The notes: generated by a model from the sequence alone, not told the origin. Positions 8,028-16,790 are shown, numbered from the stretch's first letter. The stretch: 31,872 bases of DNA from RGIG5612 sp045599965 (GCA_045599965.1 JAZRXA010000006.1:1-31872); one strand, 5' to 3'. Numbers and translations are program-made.

Positions 8028-9509
8028 ATGAACGGCAAACTTATTGTTAAAATAATGGGATTAATATTGACGATTGAAGCAGCCTTTATGGTACTGCCAT
8101 TAATTATTTCGCTTTGCGAAAGCGATGGCGATTGGAAATATTTTCTCATTACAATGGCAGGATGCTTGGTAATAGGCATTCCATTGCTTTTAATAAAAAA
8201 TGTTAAGACTAATCTTTATGCAAAAGATGGGTTCATTATAGTTGCGCTTTCTTGGATTTTACTTAGTCTTGTTGGCGCAGTTCCTTTTACTATTTCTGGA
8301 ACAATACCAAATTATTTAGATGCAGTTTTTGAAGCAGTTTCAGGTTTTACAACAACAGGTGTTACGATTATGCCGGATGTTGAAATTGCTACTTTATCTA
8401 TGCTGTTTTGGCGAAGCATGACACACTGGATTGGAGGTATGGGCGTCTTAGTATTTATGCTTGCCCTTACACCAGTTGCGGGCGGAGCTTCTATGCATAT
8501 TTTAAGGGCAGAGTCTCCTGGACCTACAACAGAAAAGGTTCTTCCAAAAATTTCTGAAACAGCAAAATATTTATATGCTTCATATTTTATTTTGACAGTT
8601 GTTCAGACAATAATTCTTGTAATTACAGGTCTATCTTTACCACATGCGCTGATTATCGCATTTGGTACGATGGCTACGGGTGGATTTACATTTCTTAATA
8701 CGGGTCTAGCAACTTTTACGATGGCTCAACTTATAGTTATCATTGTTTTTATGATACTTGCAGGTATGAACTTTAGTTTATTCTTCTTAATGGTTACAGG
8801 AAAAATTAAGAAGGCCTTTAAGGACATTGAACTTAGATGGTACTTAATTACTATGGCAGCTGTGTTCGTGCTTGTCTTCTTAAATGTTTATATCGAAGCT
8901 GGACAAATAGGAACTTTTGGAAATACGGTAGTTCAAACATTGTTTGCAACGGCATCAGCGATGACATCAACAGGTTTTTCAGCATATAGTTATGGGGCTT
9001 GGCCATGGTTTGCAAAAGGCTTACTAGTTCTTGTAATGTTTATTGGTGGATGTTCCGGAAGTACTGCAGGTGGTATTAAGGTTTCTAGATTTGTTGTAAT
9101 GTTTAAGTCTGTTAAGAAATATCTTAAAGAAAAAACACATCCTAGAAGTGTTAATTCCATTTCATACAACGGCAAACTTATTAATGATGAAGCTGTAGCT
9201 GGAATTTTGGTTTACTTCGGAATATTTATCATTATATTTGTTGGATCTATGATTATTGTTTCATTAGAACATGGAATGGATTTAAGTACATCGCTTACTA
9301 GTGTAGCAACAACTCTTAACAACAACGGAATTGAGTTTAAAAGTCCTGGTATTGAAGGATTTTACACATATCATTGGTGGACTAAAGTTGTCTATATTAT
9401 AGACATGCTATTTGGTCGTCTTGAAATATTCCCAATTGTAATATTTATCACGACATTATTTTCTCCAATTGGAACTCTTGGTAAGAAAATCAAAAATAGG
9501 TTAGGGTAA
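8028..9509 (+). CDS. trkH: Trk potassium uptake system membrane subunit TrkH
   Basis: 493 residues with the fourfold membrane-pore-membrane repeat of the Trk/Ktr superfamily. Filter-like loops are visible at AVSGFTTTGVTIM, FGTMATGGFTFLNTG, ATASAMTSTGFSAY and VATTLNNNGIEF; the last has the degenerate final filter. SMTHWIGGMGVLVF and IGGCSGSTAGGIKVSR are signature stretches. It forms the K+-conducting pore gated by TrkA. The start lies two bases behind the trkA stop with no strong ribosome site, and the next gene begins four bases downstream, giving a three-gene operon. Confidence 0.97.
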   Translation: MNGKLIVKIMGLILTIEAAFMVLPLIISLCESDGDWKYFLITMAGCLVIGIPLLLIKNVKTNLYAKDGFIIVALSWILLSLVGAVPFTISGTIPNYLDAVFEAVSGFTTTGVTIMPDVEIATLSMLFWRSMTHWIGGMGVLVFMLALTPVAGGASMHILRAESPGPTTEKVLPKISETAKYLYASYFILTVVQTIILVITGLSLPHALIIAFGTMATGGFTFLNTGLATFTMAQLIVIIVFMILAGMNFSLFFLMVTGKIKKAFKDIELRWYLITMAAVFVLVFLNVYIEAGQIGTFGNTVVQTLFATASAMTSTGFSAYSYGAWPWFAKGLLVLVMFIGGCSGSTAGGIKVSRFVVMFKSVKKYLKEKTHPRSVNSISYNGKLINDEAVAGILVYFGIFIIIFVGSMIIVSLEHGMDLSTSLTSVATTLNNNGIEFKSPGIEGFYTYHWWTKVVYIIDMLFGRLEIFPIVIFITTLFSPIGTLGKKIKNRLG

Positions 9510-9513
9510 GTAT

Positions 9514-11751
9514 ATGGATAAATATACAGTTACCGGGATGAGTTGTGCCGCATGTGCACAAAGAGTTGAAAAAGCGGTAAATAATTTACCAAATGTTTCT
9601 TTTTGTAGCGTAAATCTTTTAACAAATTCTATGAATGTTGAAGGAGGGGCTACTTCTAAAGAAGTTATTGCCGCGGTAGAAAAAGCTGGGTATGGTGCGG
9701 CTCTTCAAGATGAACTTATTTTAGATACAGATATAAAACCTATAGTTAGGCGTCTTATATTTTCAGCAATCCTAACAATTATTTTAATGTATTTTACGAT
9801 GGGCGGACCGATGCTTTCTTTACCTACGCCTATTTTTTTGAATCCAGAATATCTAGCAGGATGTTTAAATCTAGGAATTTTAGGCGCGGTAATAGCCCTT
9901 GCAGTAATAATTATCAATAGAAAATTTTTCATAAACGGATTTAAGGGATTTATACATCTTTCTTTTAATATGGATACGCTTGTTGCCTTAGGAAGTGGAG
10001 TCTCTTATCTTTATAGTCTTGTAATTTTAATCATTAACTTTATTAATCCGGATAACTTTAATAGACCACAGTTTTACTTTGAATCAGCAGCTATGATTCT
10101 TACACTTATTACTGTTGGCAAACTTTTAGAGGCAGTTTCTAAAGGAAAGACGACGAACGCAATTAAATCATTAATTGAGATGTCGCCTAAAGAAGCAATT
10201 GTAATAAGAGATGAAAAAGAAACCAAAATATTAGCTAGTGAATTAAAAGTAGATGATATATTTGTTGTTGATGCTGGAATGAGCATTCCGGTAGATGGAG
10301 TTATTATTAAAGGCTTTGCAAAAATGGATGAAAGCGCACTTACAGGTGAGAGCGAGCTTGTAAAAAAATGCGAAGGCGACGAAGTTGCAACGGCTACAAT
10401 AAATATGGGCGAGAAAATTATTTGCAAGGCAACAAAGGTTGGAAATGATACAACGCTGGCGCAAATTATTAAGACGGTTGCGGATGCATCGGCTTCTAAA
10501 GCACCAATTGCAAGAGTTGCAGATAAGGTTGCGAAAGTTTTTGTTCCAATAGTTATGGGCATTGCTTTAATTACTTTTATTGTATGGCTAATAGTTGGAT
10601 CTACTTCAAATATTGTTATAGAAAGTTCTTCAAGCGTCTTTGCTTTTGCACTTTCTAGAGCGATTTCAGTTTTGGTTATAAGCTGTCCATGCGCACTAGG
10701 ACTTGCAACACCAGTAGCAATTATGGTTGGAACTGGAGTAGGATCTAAAAAAGGAATACTTTTTAAGAGCGCAGCTAGTCTAGAAAAAGCAGGTAAACCA
10801 ACTGTTATAGTTTTAGATAAGACAGGAACTATTACTACCGGAGAAGTTGGAAACGACAAGCCAAAAGAAGACAGCAAAGAAGCTATAAGAGAACTTAAAA
10901 ACCTTGGACTAAATGTTGTTATGCTTTCAGGTGATAAAAAAGATAGAGCTTTAAGTATTGCAAAGGCAGTAGGAATTGAAAACGTCATCTCGAATGTTTT
11001 GCCAAACCAAAAAGGCGATGTAGTTAGGAACATCCAAAATCCTAAACAAGGAAATCTTTTAATGAGTTTTCCTGAGAAGATGCTTAGCAAGATAGATAAA
11101 AATGAAGTCATCATGGTTGGAGATGGAATTAACGATGCTCCAGCGCTTAAAATTGCTCAGATAGGTATGGCTATAGGTGCTGGAAAAGATGTAGCAATAG
11201 ATGCAGCAGATGTTGTACTTATGAATAGTTCAATTAAAGATGTAGCAGCAGCTATTAGACTTAGTAGAAGAACACTTCTTAATATAAAAGAAAATCTTTT
11301 CTGGGCCTTCATCTATAATATTATTTGTATTCCATTGGCAGCAGGTATTTACACAGGACTTTTTGGATGGACGCTTAATCCGATGGTTGGGGCAGCAGCT
11401 ATGGCACTTTCAAGTTTTTGCGTTGTAATGAATGCACTAAGGCTTAATTTATTTAATCCTTATAAAGAAGGAAAGAAAAAGGAAACAACTTTAGATATTA
11501 AAGATTTGATAGAAAAAATAAATGACAAAATTGTTGAAGGAGACAAGACTATGGAAAAAGTTTTAAGCGTTGAAGGAATGATGTGTGAGCATTGCGAAGC
11601 TCATGTTAAGGAAGCATTAGAAAAACTTCCAGAAGTAAAAGAAGCTATAGCTAATCACACAAAAAATGAAGTTGTAATAAAATTAAACGCCGACATTTCT
11701 GACGACGAATTAAAGCAAGTTATTAATGAGGCAGGTTATAAAGCACTATAA
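9514..11751 (+). CDS. CopA-like P1B-type ATPase lacking the nucleotide-binding (N) domain, with HMA domains at both ends
   Basis: 745 residues. The order is an N-terminal HMA domain with CAAC (11-14), membrane helices, an A domain with TGES (277-280), the transport motif CPC (391-393), the phosphorylation motif DKTGT (435-439), the hinge motif GDGIND (536-541), two last helices and a C-terminal CopZ-like HMA domain with CEHC (691-694). Between DKTGT and the LSGD motif (ending at residue 474) there are only about 35 residues. In CopA this interval is about 145 residues and holds the whole N domain, including the SEHP motif that contacts ATP. None of that is present. A stretch of about 22 residues not found in standard CopA precedes VIMVGDGIND. 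All other motifs are intact and the frame is open, so this looks like an evolved product; transport activity is doubtful. Cu+ is the metal expected from CPC and the HMA motifs. Confidence 0.9.
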   Translation: MDKYTVTGMSCAACAQRVEKAVNNLPNVSFCSVNLLTNSMNVEGGATSKEVIAAVEKAGYGAALQDELILDTDIKPIVRRLIFSAILTIILMYFTMGGPMLSLPTPIFLNPEYLAGCLNLGILGAVIALAVIIINRKFFINGFKGFIHLSFNMDTLVALGSGVSYLYSLVILIINFINPDNFNRPQFYFESAAMILTLITVGKLLEAVSKGKTTNAIKSLIEMSPKEAIVIRDEKETKILASELKVDDIFVVDAGMSIPVDGVIIKGFAKMDESALTGESELVKKCEGDEVATATINMGEKIICKATKVGNDTTLAQIIKTVADASASKAPIARVADKVAKVFVPIVMGIALITFIVWLIVGSTSNIVIESSSSVFAFALSRAISVLVISCPCALGLATPVAIMVGTGVGSKKGILFKSAASLEKAGKPTVIVLDKTGTITTGEVGNDKPKEDSKEAIRELKNLGLNVVMLSGDKKDRALSIAKAVGIENVISNVLPNQKGDVVRNIQNPKQGNLLMSFPEKMLSKIDKNEVIMVGDGINDAPALKIAQIGMAIGAGKDVAIDAADVVLMNSSIKDVAAAIRLSRRTLLNIKENLFWAFIYNIICIPLAAGIYTGLFGWTLNPMVGAAAMALSSFCVVMNALRLNLFNPYKEGKKKETTLDIKDLIEKINDKIVEGDKTMEKVLSVEGMMCEHCEAHVKEALEKLPEVKEAIANHTKNEVVIKLNADISDDELKQVINEAGYKAL

Positions 11752-11752
11752 T

Positions 11753-13900
11753 CTATGCTTCAAAGTATTGTCTTAAAATTCTAAGACAGGCGCTATCAAG
11801 GGCTTTTTTACTAAGGCCCTTTTTAAATACCTTGCCTGTTATATATCCTAAAACAAGAAGAATTCTATCAAGAGGATTTCCAGGCATAATTAAATCACCA
11901 CCGGCTTTAATTATTCTAGCTGCGTTGCTTTGTATAGAAGCAAACCAGTCTGTCATAACTACGCCGTTAAATCCCCATTCATTTCTTAAAATATCATTTA
12001 TTAGATATGAACTTTCGCATGTGTGCACATGGTTTACTAGGTTATAACTAGTCATAACCGCTTTTGCACCAGAAAGTTTAACTGCTATTTCAAATCCTTT
12101 TAGATAGATTTCTCTTAATACAGTTTCATCAACATTTGAACTAGATGTCATTCTACTTGTTTCTTGGTTGTTACAACAATAATGTTTAATAGTTGCAAAA
12201 TGTCCAGAAATACTTTGGATTCCTTTTACAAGCGCGCTTGCGCAAAGACCTGAAACTAGTGGATCTTCAGAGTAGTATTCAAAGTTTCTTCCACACAAAG
12301 GATTTCTATGGATATTTAAGGCTGGTGCAAGAAAATAACTTATTCCAAATTCGCTCATTTCGATTGAAATAGCCTCGCCAATTTTTTCAATCAATTCGAG
12401 ATTGAAAGTTTGCGCTTGCGCAGTTGCAACAGGGAAGCGAGTAGCAAATTGGTAAGCGAGTTTACATTTATTAGGATTTGCAAAAGCTATTTTTTTAATC
12501 CATGAAGGAATATGTAAGAAAGTTTCAACCTGCGGTGTAACCATCTTCGTTTTTCCATTAGGATAAACTCCATAGATTCGCTCAAGTCTTAATCCTGCAG
12601 GGCCATCGCTTAGTTCCATATTATTAACGCCTACTTTGCTAAGGGCAGAAGTAGTATGGCCTACTGCACCTTCAGCTTTAACTTTACGGTTCGGAGCAAA
12701 TTGTCCTGCACCAATAACTAAATTAAATTTATCGAATATATTTAATTTTTCTAAAACTTCTTTAGCTTTAGAATCTGCAGTTTCATCAATCTTATAATCA
12801 GCTTTAGCTAGATTTTTTATTGGAGATAAAATTATCTCCGTTTCATGTCCCGGAAAAATAATATTTGTTTTTGCAAAAGCTTTTAATACCTTAAGTGGTT
12901 TTTTATATATTGAGATGTCGGCATCTTCATAGTAAAAGACTATTTCCTTTCCAGGATATTCACCAACGTTAGTTACTTTAACTTTTACGTTTCCGTTTTC
13001 ATCAGGTTTGCTAAATTCTTTAGTGAAATTTGTATAACTAAGGCCGTGACCAAAATGGTAAAACGGCTCAACACCAAAAGCATCATAATATCTATATCCT
13101 ACAAAAAGGCCTTCTTTATAGTCGGTGTTTTTCGGGTCACCAAAGTCATAAAAAGATGGAATATCTTCATAATTAACTGGCCAGCAATCCGTAAGTTTTC
13201 CGGATGGATTAGCATTTCCTTTTATGATGTCAGCAAGAGCGTTGCCACCTTGGCTTCCTTGCTGACAAAAGAAAATAACGCTATTTATTCCACTAATTTC
13301 CCTTAGCCATTTCATGTCGATAATTGAACCAGAATTTATTACGACAATAAATTTTTCATAAGATGTGGCAAGAAGCCGTATTGATTCTTTTTCAATATTG
13401 CTTAAGTAATAGTCGCCTTCTGAAAGTGTTCTATCTCCGGCTTCGCCAGCTTGGCGCGCAATAACATATATTGCAGCACTAGCTTCGCAAAGATCTTCTT
13501 TTTTTACTTCTAAAGATGGGATTGGAACATAATCAAAGATTAAGTCGACACTAAGTGGAGATTTTTTGATTTTCTCTTCAAACTTTTTAGTTTCTTCTTT
13601 TATTGAATTCTTGTAAGCATCTATCCATTTTGTTGATGCAATTTCAAAACCAACATTTTTAAGACCTTCGAAGATGCTAATGTTTTTTCGGTTGTTTACA
13701 TCGCCAGATCCAGTTCCACCCGAAATAGTATCAATACTTCCGCTTCCATATAGCGCAATTTTTTTCGTGTTTTTTAGAGGGAGAGTACCATCATTTTCTA
13801 ACAATACAATTCCCTCGATAGCGGCTTTGTAAGAGAGCTCGTTTGCATTAATCTCACGCTTCGTTATTTCGTTTGAAAAATTATGATTCTTTTTCTTCAT
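11753..13900 (-). CDS. Glycoside hydrolase family 3 protein with permuted domain order (beta-glucosidase-like)
   Basis: 715 residues from ATG 13900; a TTG six codons upstream is possible but less likely. The order is reversed relative to classical GH3. The C-type alpha/beta sandwich comes first (GIVLLENDGTLPL, later GEAGDRTLSEGDYYLS with the probable acid/base Glu near 153). An Fn3-like segment (about 280-365) follows, then the TIM-barrel domain from about 410 (MELSDGPAGLRLE), with the likely nucleophile Asp651 in GVVMTDWFA. Permuted GH3 beta-glucosidases are known from Butyrivibrio and Ruminococcus. No signal peptide is seen, so it likely hydrolyses imported oligosaccharides in the cytoplasm; the exact sugar is unknown. 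The start overlaps the preceding small membrane-protein gene by 20 bases. The 3' end is one base from the convergent copA stop. Confidence 0.93.
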   Translation of the reverse strand: MKKKNHNFSNEITKREINANELSYKAAIEGIVLLENDGTLPLKNTKKIALYGSGSIDTISGGTGSGDVNNRKNISIFEGLKNVGFEIASTKWIDAYKNSIKEETKKFEEKIKKSPLSVDLIFDYVPIPSLEVKKEDLCEASAAIYVIARQAGEAGDRTLSEGDYYLSNIEKESIRLLATSYEKFIVVINSGSIIDMKWLREISGINSVIFFCQQGSQGGNALADIIKGNANPSGKLTDCWPVNYEDIPSFYDFGDPKNTDYKEGLFVGYRYYDAFGVEPFYHFGHGLSYTNFTKEFSKPDENGNVKVKVTNVGEYPGKEIVFYYEDADISIYKKPLKVLKAFAKTNIIFPGHETEIILSPIKNLAKADYKIDETADSKAKEVLEKLNIFDKFNLVIGAGQFAPNRKVKAEGAVGHTTSALSKVGVNNMELSDGPAGLRLERIYGVYPNGKTKMVTPQVETFLHIPSWIKKIAFANPNKCKLAYQFATRFPVATAQAQTFNLELIEKIGEAISIEMSEFGISYFLAPALNIHRNPLCGRNFEYYSEDPLVSGLCASALVKGIQSISGHFATIKHYCCNNQETSRMTSSSNVDETVLREIYLKGFEIAVKLSGAKAVMTSYNLVNHVHTCESSYLINDILRNEWGFNGVVMTDWFASIQSNAARIIKAGGDLIMPGNPLDRILLVLGYITGKVFKKGLSKKALDSACLRILRQYFEA
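11798..11824 (+). terminator. Possible terminator for the trk-copA operon inside the convergent GH3 gene
   Basis: On the plus strand AAGGGC, a 12-base loop and GCCCTT followed by TTT could end transcription 50-70 bases after the copA stop. It lies within the 3' coding part of the convergent gene. The stem is short and the loop long, so support is modest, but no better signal exists in the one-base gap. Confidence 0.35.
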
Positions 13901-14144
13901 CTTCTTTTGCCATAACAATTAAGTCTTTAGTTCTAGTTTCTTCCGCTTGTTTTTTAACTAATTTATATAACCATTGAATTACATAAATTATTACAGGCAC
14001 CATTACTGTTGAAAAAATACTAGCCATAAATAAGCCACGCGTATTTTCATTTCCGCATATAGCTAAAATTAATGTCGTGACATATAAGCCTACTATAATA
14101 ACTAATCCTATTATAGCTAAAATTCTTTTAACTGTTTTATCCAT
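13881..14144 (-). CDS. Small two-helix membrane protein of unknown function
   Basis: 87 residues with two hydrophobic segments (about 7-30 and 38-62) and a charged, Lys/Glu-rich C-terminal tail (KKQAEETRTK to the end). I do not recognise the family. It abuts the upstream membrane-protein gene (the shared A of the stop and ATG at 14144) and overlaps the GH3 gene by 20 bases, so all three appear cotranscribed and coupled. The tight overlaps on both sides and the good hydrophobic pattern support it being real. Confidence 0.75.
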   Translation of the reverse strand: MDKTVKRILAIIGLVIIVGLYVTTLILAICGNENTRGLFMASIFSTVMVPVIIYVIQWLYKLVKKQAEETRTKDLIVMAKEDEEKES

Positions 14145-15133
14145 TAAATAATTTTCTCCAAATCTTTTTTAATCTCATTTGAGTAACCAACACTTATATG
14201 ACTGAAATATGTTTTAAGATATGCAAAAATTTTGTCGTTGTCAGCTTTTTTAGTTCCATAAACTCTTACATATGACTTCGGGCTAGTAACAATTGTGCAT
14301 CTAAAGTTTAGGTTTTCTTTCTTAACAAAAGGTTTCCATATAGCATATTGGTATACCCAAACAATATTATAAAGTGGAACAAGCCAAAGGTTTCGTCTTC
14401 CAAAAACTACAAGATAGTTTTCTGTTAAATATATATTTCCTGCACGGATTAATAAATAATTAGCAAGTTCGTAATCTATTTCCTTAAAGTCTTTTCTAGA
14501 AAGACCAAACTTTTTTAATCTTTTACAAGCCGGATGTAGATGTGGCTTTATCATAAATACTAGGTTCGCAATAAAGTAAGCAATCGACATTGCAAGTAAT
14601 ATAAAAAGCAAAATCATGATTATCGATGTAAAACTAGGGTGATAATCAAACTCGCTAACAACATAGTTACCAGAAATATCTTTTAAGTCTTTTGTATTCC
14701 ATCCTATATCTGCTGAAAAAGCATTTATGAAGTTTTCAAAACGTGAATCTTTTTTAACAATCTTAGCTTTTGCGGTATATGCGGTTAGAGTTTCTGATTT
14801 GTTGTTTGTTTTCTCTAAAGGAATTAAAAAAAACGTACATTTTGGATTTTCACCCTCATCAAGCGTATAGTAGTAGCATGCGCTTTTTTCCGGATCTTTT
14901 GCATAATAATCGTAGTAAGTATAATGAAGATTTTCAAAATTATATTCTACGAATCCGATTTTTTTATCTACAATCTGCGAAAGTTCTTCCCTTGTGGATA
15001 CTTTTGGTGGATTAAATTCGTTTTTTAATGGTAATAAAATCAAAAGAAGTGCAATCACTACTGCGATAATTCCAGGTAAGAGCAAATTCTTTCGAGATAT
15101 ATATTTAATGTAAGATTTAATCGTAAAATTCAT
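14144..15133 (-). CDS. DUF6709-like membrane protein of unknown function
   Basis: 329 residues if started at ATG 15133. An upstream in-frame extension to 15202 would place the promoter inside the gene and lacks a ribosome site. There is one hydrophobic helix near 20-40, an extracellular-looking domain (about 45-160), a second strong helix (about 170-195), and a soluble C-terminal part with NIYLTENYLVVFGRRNLWLVPLYNIVWVYQY. That part resembles the PH-like domains of DUF6709-type proteins common in Lachnospiraceae; this assignment is from memory of the pattern. Function is unknown. The gene appears to be read from a promoter whose start point coincides with the ATG, so the mRNA may have no leader. 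Confidence 0.7.
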   Translation of the reverse strand: MNFTIKSYIKYISRKNLLLPGIIAVVIALLLILLPLKNEFNPPKVSTREELSQIVDKKIGFVEYNFENLHYTYYDYYAKDPEKSACYYYTLDEGENPKCTFFLIPLEKTNNKSETLTAYTAKAKIVKKDSRFENFINAFSADIGWNTKDLKDISGNYVVSEFDYHPSFTSIIMILLFILLAMSIAYFIANLVFMIKPHLHPACKRLKKFGLSRKDFKEIDYELANYLLIRAGNIYLTENYLVVFGRRNLWLVPLYNIVWVYQYAIWKPFVKKENLNFRCTIVTSPKSYVRVYGTKKADNDKIFAYLKTYFSHISVGYSNEIKKDLEKII

Positions 15134-15139
15134 GACAAA

Positions 15140-15168
15140 AGTATAATTCAAAACATGTAAATTGGCAA
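15140..15168 (-). promoter_or_regulatory. Promoter giving a possibly leaderless transcript
   Basis: On the minus strand TTGCCA (15168-15163), exactly 17 bases, then TATACT (15145-15140). Six bases later comes ATG 15133, so the usual start point falls on the A of the ATG. No Shine-Dalgarno sequence precedes that ATG. Its -35 box shares five bases with the -35 box of the divergent hslO promoter. Confidence 0.65.
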
Positions 15169-15191
15169 TATTTCTAGGGATGAGATATAAT
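15162..15191 (+). promoter_or_regulatory. hslO promoter
   Basis: TTGGCA (15162-15167), 18 bases, and a perfect TATAAT (15186-15191) precede the hslO ribosome site AGGAG (15207-15211) and ATG 15221. The -35 hexamer overlaps that of the divergent minus-strand promoter, so polymerase cannot occupy both at once. Confidence 0.7.
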
Positions 15192-15220
15192 AAAACCAAC
15201 ACTTTTAGGAGATTAAGTAA

Positions 15221-16141
15221 ATGGATTATATTTTAAGAGCTACGGCAGCAGATTTAAAAATTAGAGCATTTGCAATAGAGTCAACCTCTCTTGTAGAAGA
15301 GGCTAGAAAAAGACATAATACTAGCCCTGTTGTTACAGCAGCGCTAGGAAGACTTTTAAGTGCAGGCGCTATGATGGGCGTTATGATGAAGGGCGAAAAA
15401 GATGTCCTTACGCTTATGATGAAAGGCGACGGGCCAATAGGAAAGCTTACTGTCACAGCAGATTCAAAAGGAAATGTTAAAGGATATGCTGACAACCCAC
15501 TCGTTTTAATTCCTGCTAACTATGCGGGAAAACTTGATGTTGGTGCAGCAATTGGATATGGAGAACTTACAGTAATAAAAGATTTAGGACTTAAAGAGCC
15601 TTATGTAAGTAACACACCTTTAGGAACTAGTGAAGTTGCTGAAGATTTAACTTATTACTTTGCTAAGTCAGAGCAGACACCTTCTAGCGTGGCTTTGGGT
15701 GTGCTTATGAATAAAGATAACATCGTTGCTAAAGCAGGTGGATTTATAATTCAAGTTATGCCTGGAATTGACGATGAAGTTGTAAATAAGCTTGAAGAAA
15801 AATTAGGTTCACTTAAACCTGTAACAACATTAATGAGTGAAGGAATGGGACCTAAAGAAATTTTAGAAGAAGTTTTAGGCGAGTTTGGCCTAGAAATAAA
15901 TGAAAAATTAGAAACTGGGTTTAAGTGTAATTGTTCTAAGGAGCATGTAGCGAGAGCTCTTATTAGTATGGGAAAAGCTGAACTTCAAAGCATGATAGAC
16001 GATGGAAAAGAAGTTACACTTAATTGCAGTTTTTGTAATGAAAATTATACATATAGCGTAGATGAGTTAAAAGAACTCTTAGACTTTGCAAAAATAAAGA
16101 GTGCCGCTAAGAAAATTGGCATGATTCAAGGCGATTTATAA
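15221..16141 (+). CDS. hslO: Redox-regulated holdase chaperone Hsp33
   Basis: 306 residues, usual Hsp33 length. The N-terminal core begins MDYILRATAADLKIRAFA and includes the typical LLSAGAMMGVMMKG, then MKGDGPIGKLTVTADSKGNVKGYADNP. The C-terminal redox switch has CNC (near 245) and CSFC (near 277), four cysteines that hold zinc when reduced. On oxidative unfolding they form disulfides and the protein binds unfolding clients in the cytosol. It has a strong promoter and ribosome site. A methyltransferase gene starts three bases after its stop and is probably cotranscribed. Confidence 0.97.
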   Translation: MDYILRATAADLKIRAFAIESTSLVEEARKRHNTSPVVTAALGRLLSAGAMMGVMMKGEKDVLTLMMKGDGPIGKLTVTADSKGNVKGYADNPLVLIPANYAGKLDVGAAIGYGELTVIKDLGLKEPYVSNTPLGTSEVAEDLTYYFAKSEQTPSSVALGVLMNKDNIVAKAGGFIIQVMPGIDDEVVNKLEEKLGSLKPVTTLMSEGMGPKEILEEVLGEFGLEINEKLETGFKCNCSKEHVARALISMGKAELQSMIDDGKEVTLNCSFCNENYTYSVDELKELLDFAKIKSAAKKIGMIQGDL

Positions 16142-16144
16142 AGT

Positions 16145-16735
16145 ATGGAAAAAACAGATGTTATAAAATTTTTCGATTCGCTTGCAGCTGGCTGGGATGA
16201 AGGCCAAGAAAAAAACGACGAGATAATAAATCTAATATTGGACAATGCAAAGCTAAATAAAGGTAGCTCCGATAATAAGTCTGTTTTGGACGTTGCATGT
16301 GGCACAGGCTTTTTAATTCCTGATTACAAAGATAGAGGAATAAAAGACATTACTGCAATAGATATTTCACCTAGGATGATAGAAATAGCAAAAGGAAAAT
16401 TCCCGGATGTTAATTTTATTTGTGGCGATGCTGAAAATACTGATTTTGATAAAAAATTTGATGCTATTGTAGTTTATAATGCATTTCCACATTTTATAGA
16501 TGGAGAAGCGCTAATTAATAGATTAAGTAACTTCTTAAATGAAAATGGAACACTTACAATTGCGCATGGCCTAAGTAGAGAAAGATTATCAAAACATCAT
16601 TCAGGTTCAGCAAATAAAGTTTCTAAAGGACTTATGAGCGCAAAAGAACTTTCCGAAATATTTGATAAGGCATACCTTAGTGTTACAACATTGATTGACG
16701 ATGATAGAATGTATCAAGTTGTTGGAAAAAGGTAG
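16145..16735 (+). CDS. Class I SAM-dependent methyltransferase
   Basis: 196 residues. SVLDVACGTGFLIPDY is the glycine-rich SAM-binding motif I, AIDISPRMIEIAKGKFP carries the acidic residue that binds the ribose, and VNFICGDAENTDF with FDAIVVYNAFPHF gives motifs II and III. The C-terminal part has an unusual His-rich stretch (RERLSKHHSG). This is the Methyltransf_11/25-type fold; the substrate cannot be told. It directly follows hslO with a three-base gap and no ribosome site of note, suggesting coupled translation. Confidence 0.9.
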   Translation: MEKTDVIKFFDSLAAGWDEGQEKNDEIINLILDNAKLNKGSSDNKSVLDVACGTGFLIPDYKDRGIKDITAIDISPRMIEIAKGKFPDVNFICGDAENTDFDKKFDAIVVYNAFPHFIDGEALINRLSNFLNENGTLTIAHGLSRERLSKHHSGSANKVSKGLMSAKELSEIFDKAYLSVTTLIDDDRMYQVVGKR

Positions 16736-16790
16736 TTTGTACATGCATATATACATTTTTGTATGTTATTAAACAAAATAAATGATTTTA

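Noticed and set aside
10074..11114. 346-codon open frame antisense to the copA-like gene
   Set aside because: It mirrors the sense gene's codon pattern, is Ser/Ile/Phe-rich with no domain, and has no ribosome site. The sense frame carries all P-type ATPase motifs.
15134..15202. Longer N-terminus for the DUF6709-like protein
   Set aside because: It would begin inside the divergent hslO promoter, spans the better-placed minus-strand promoter, and has no ribosome site.
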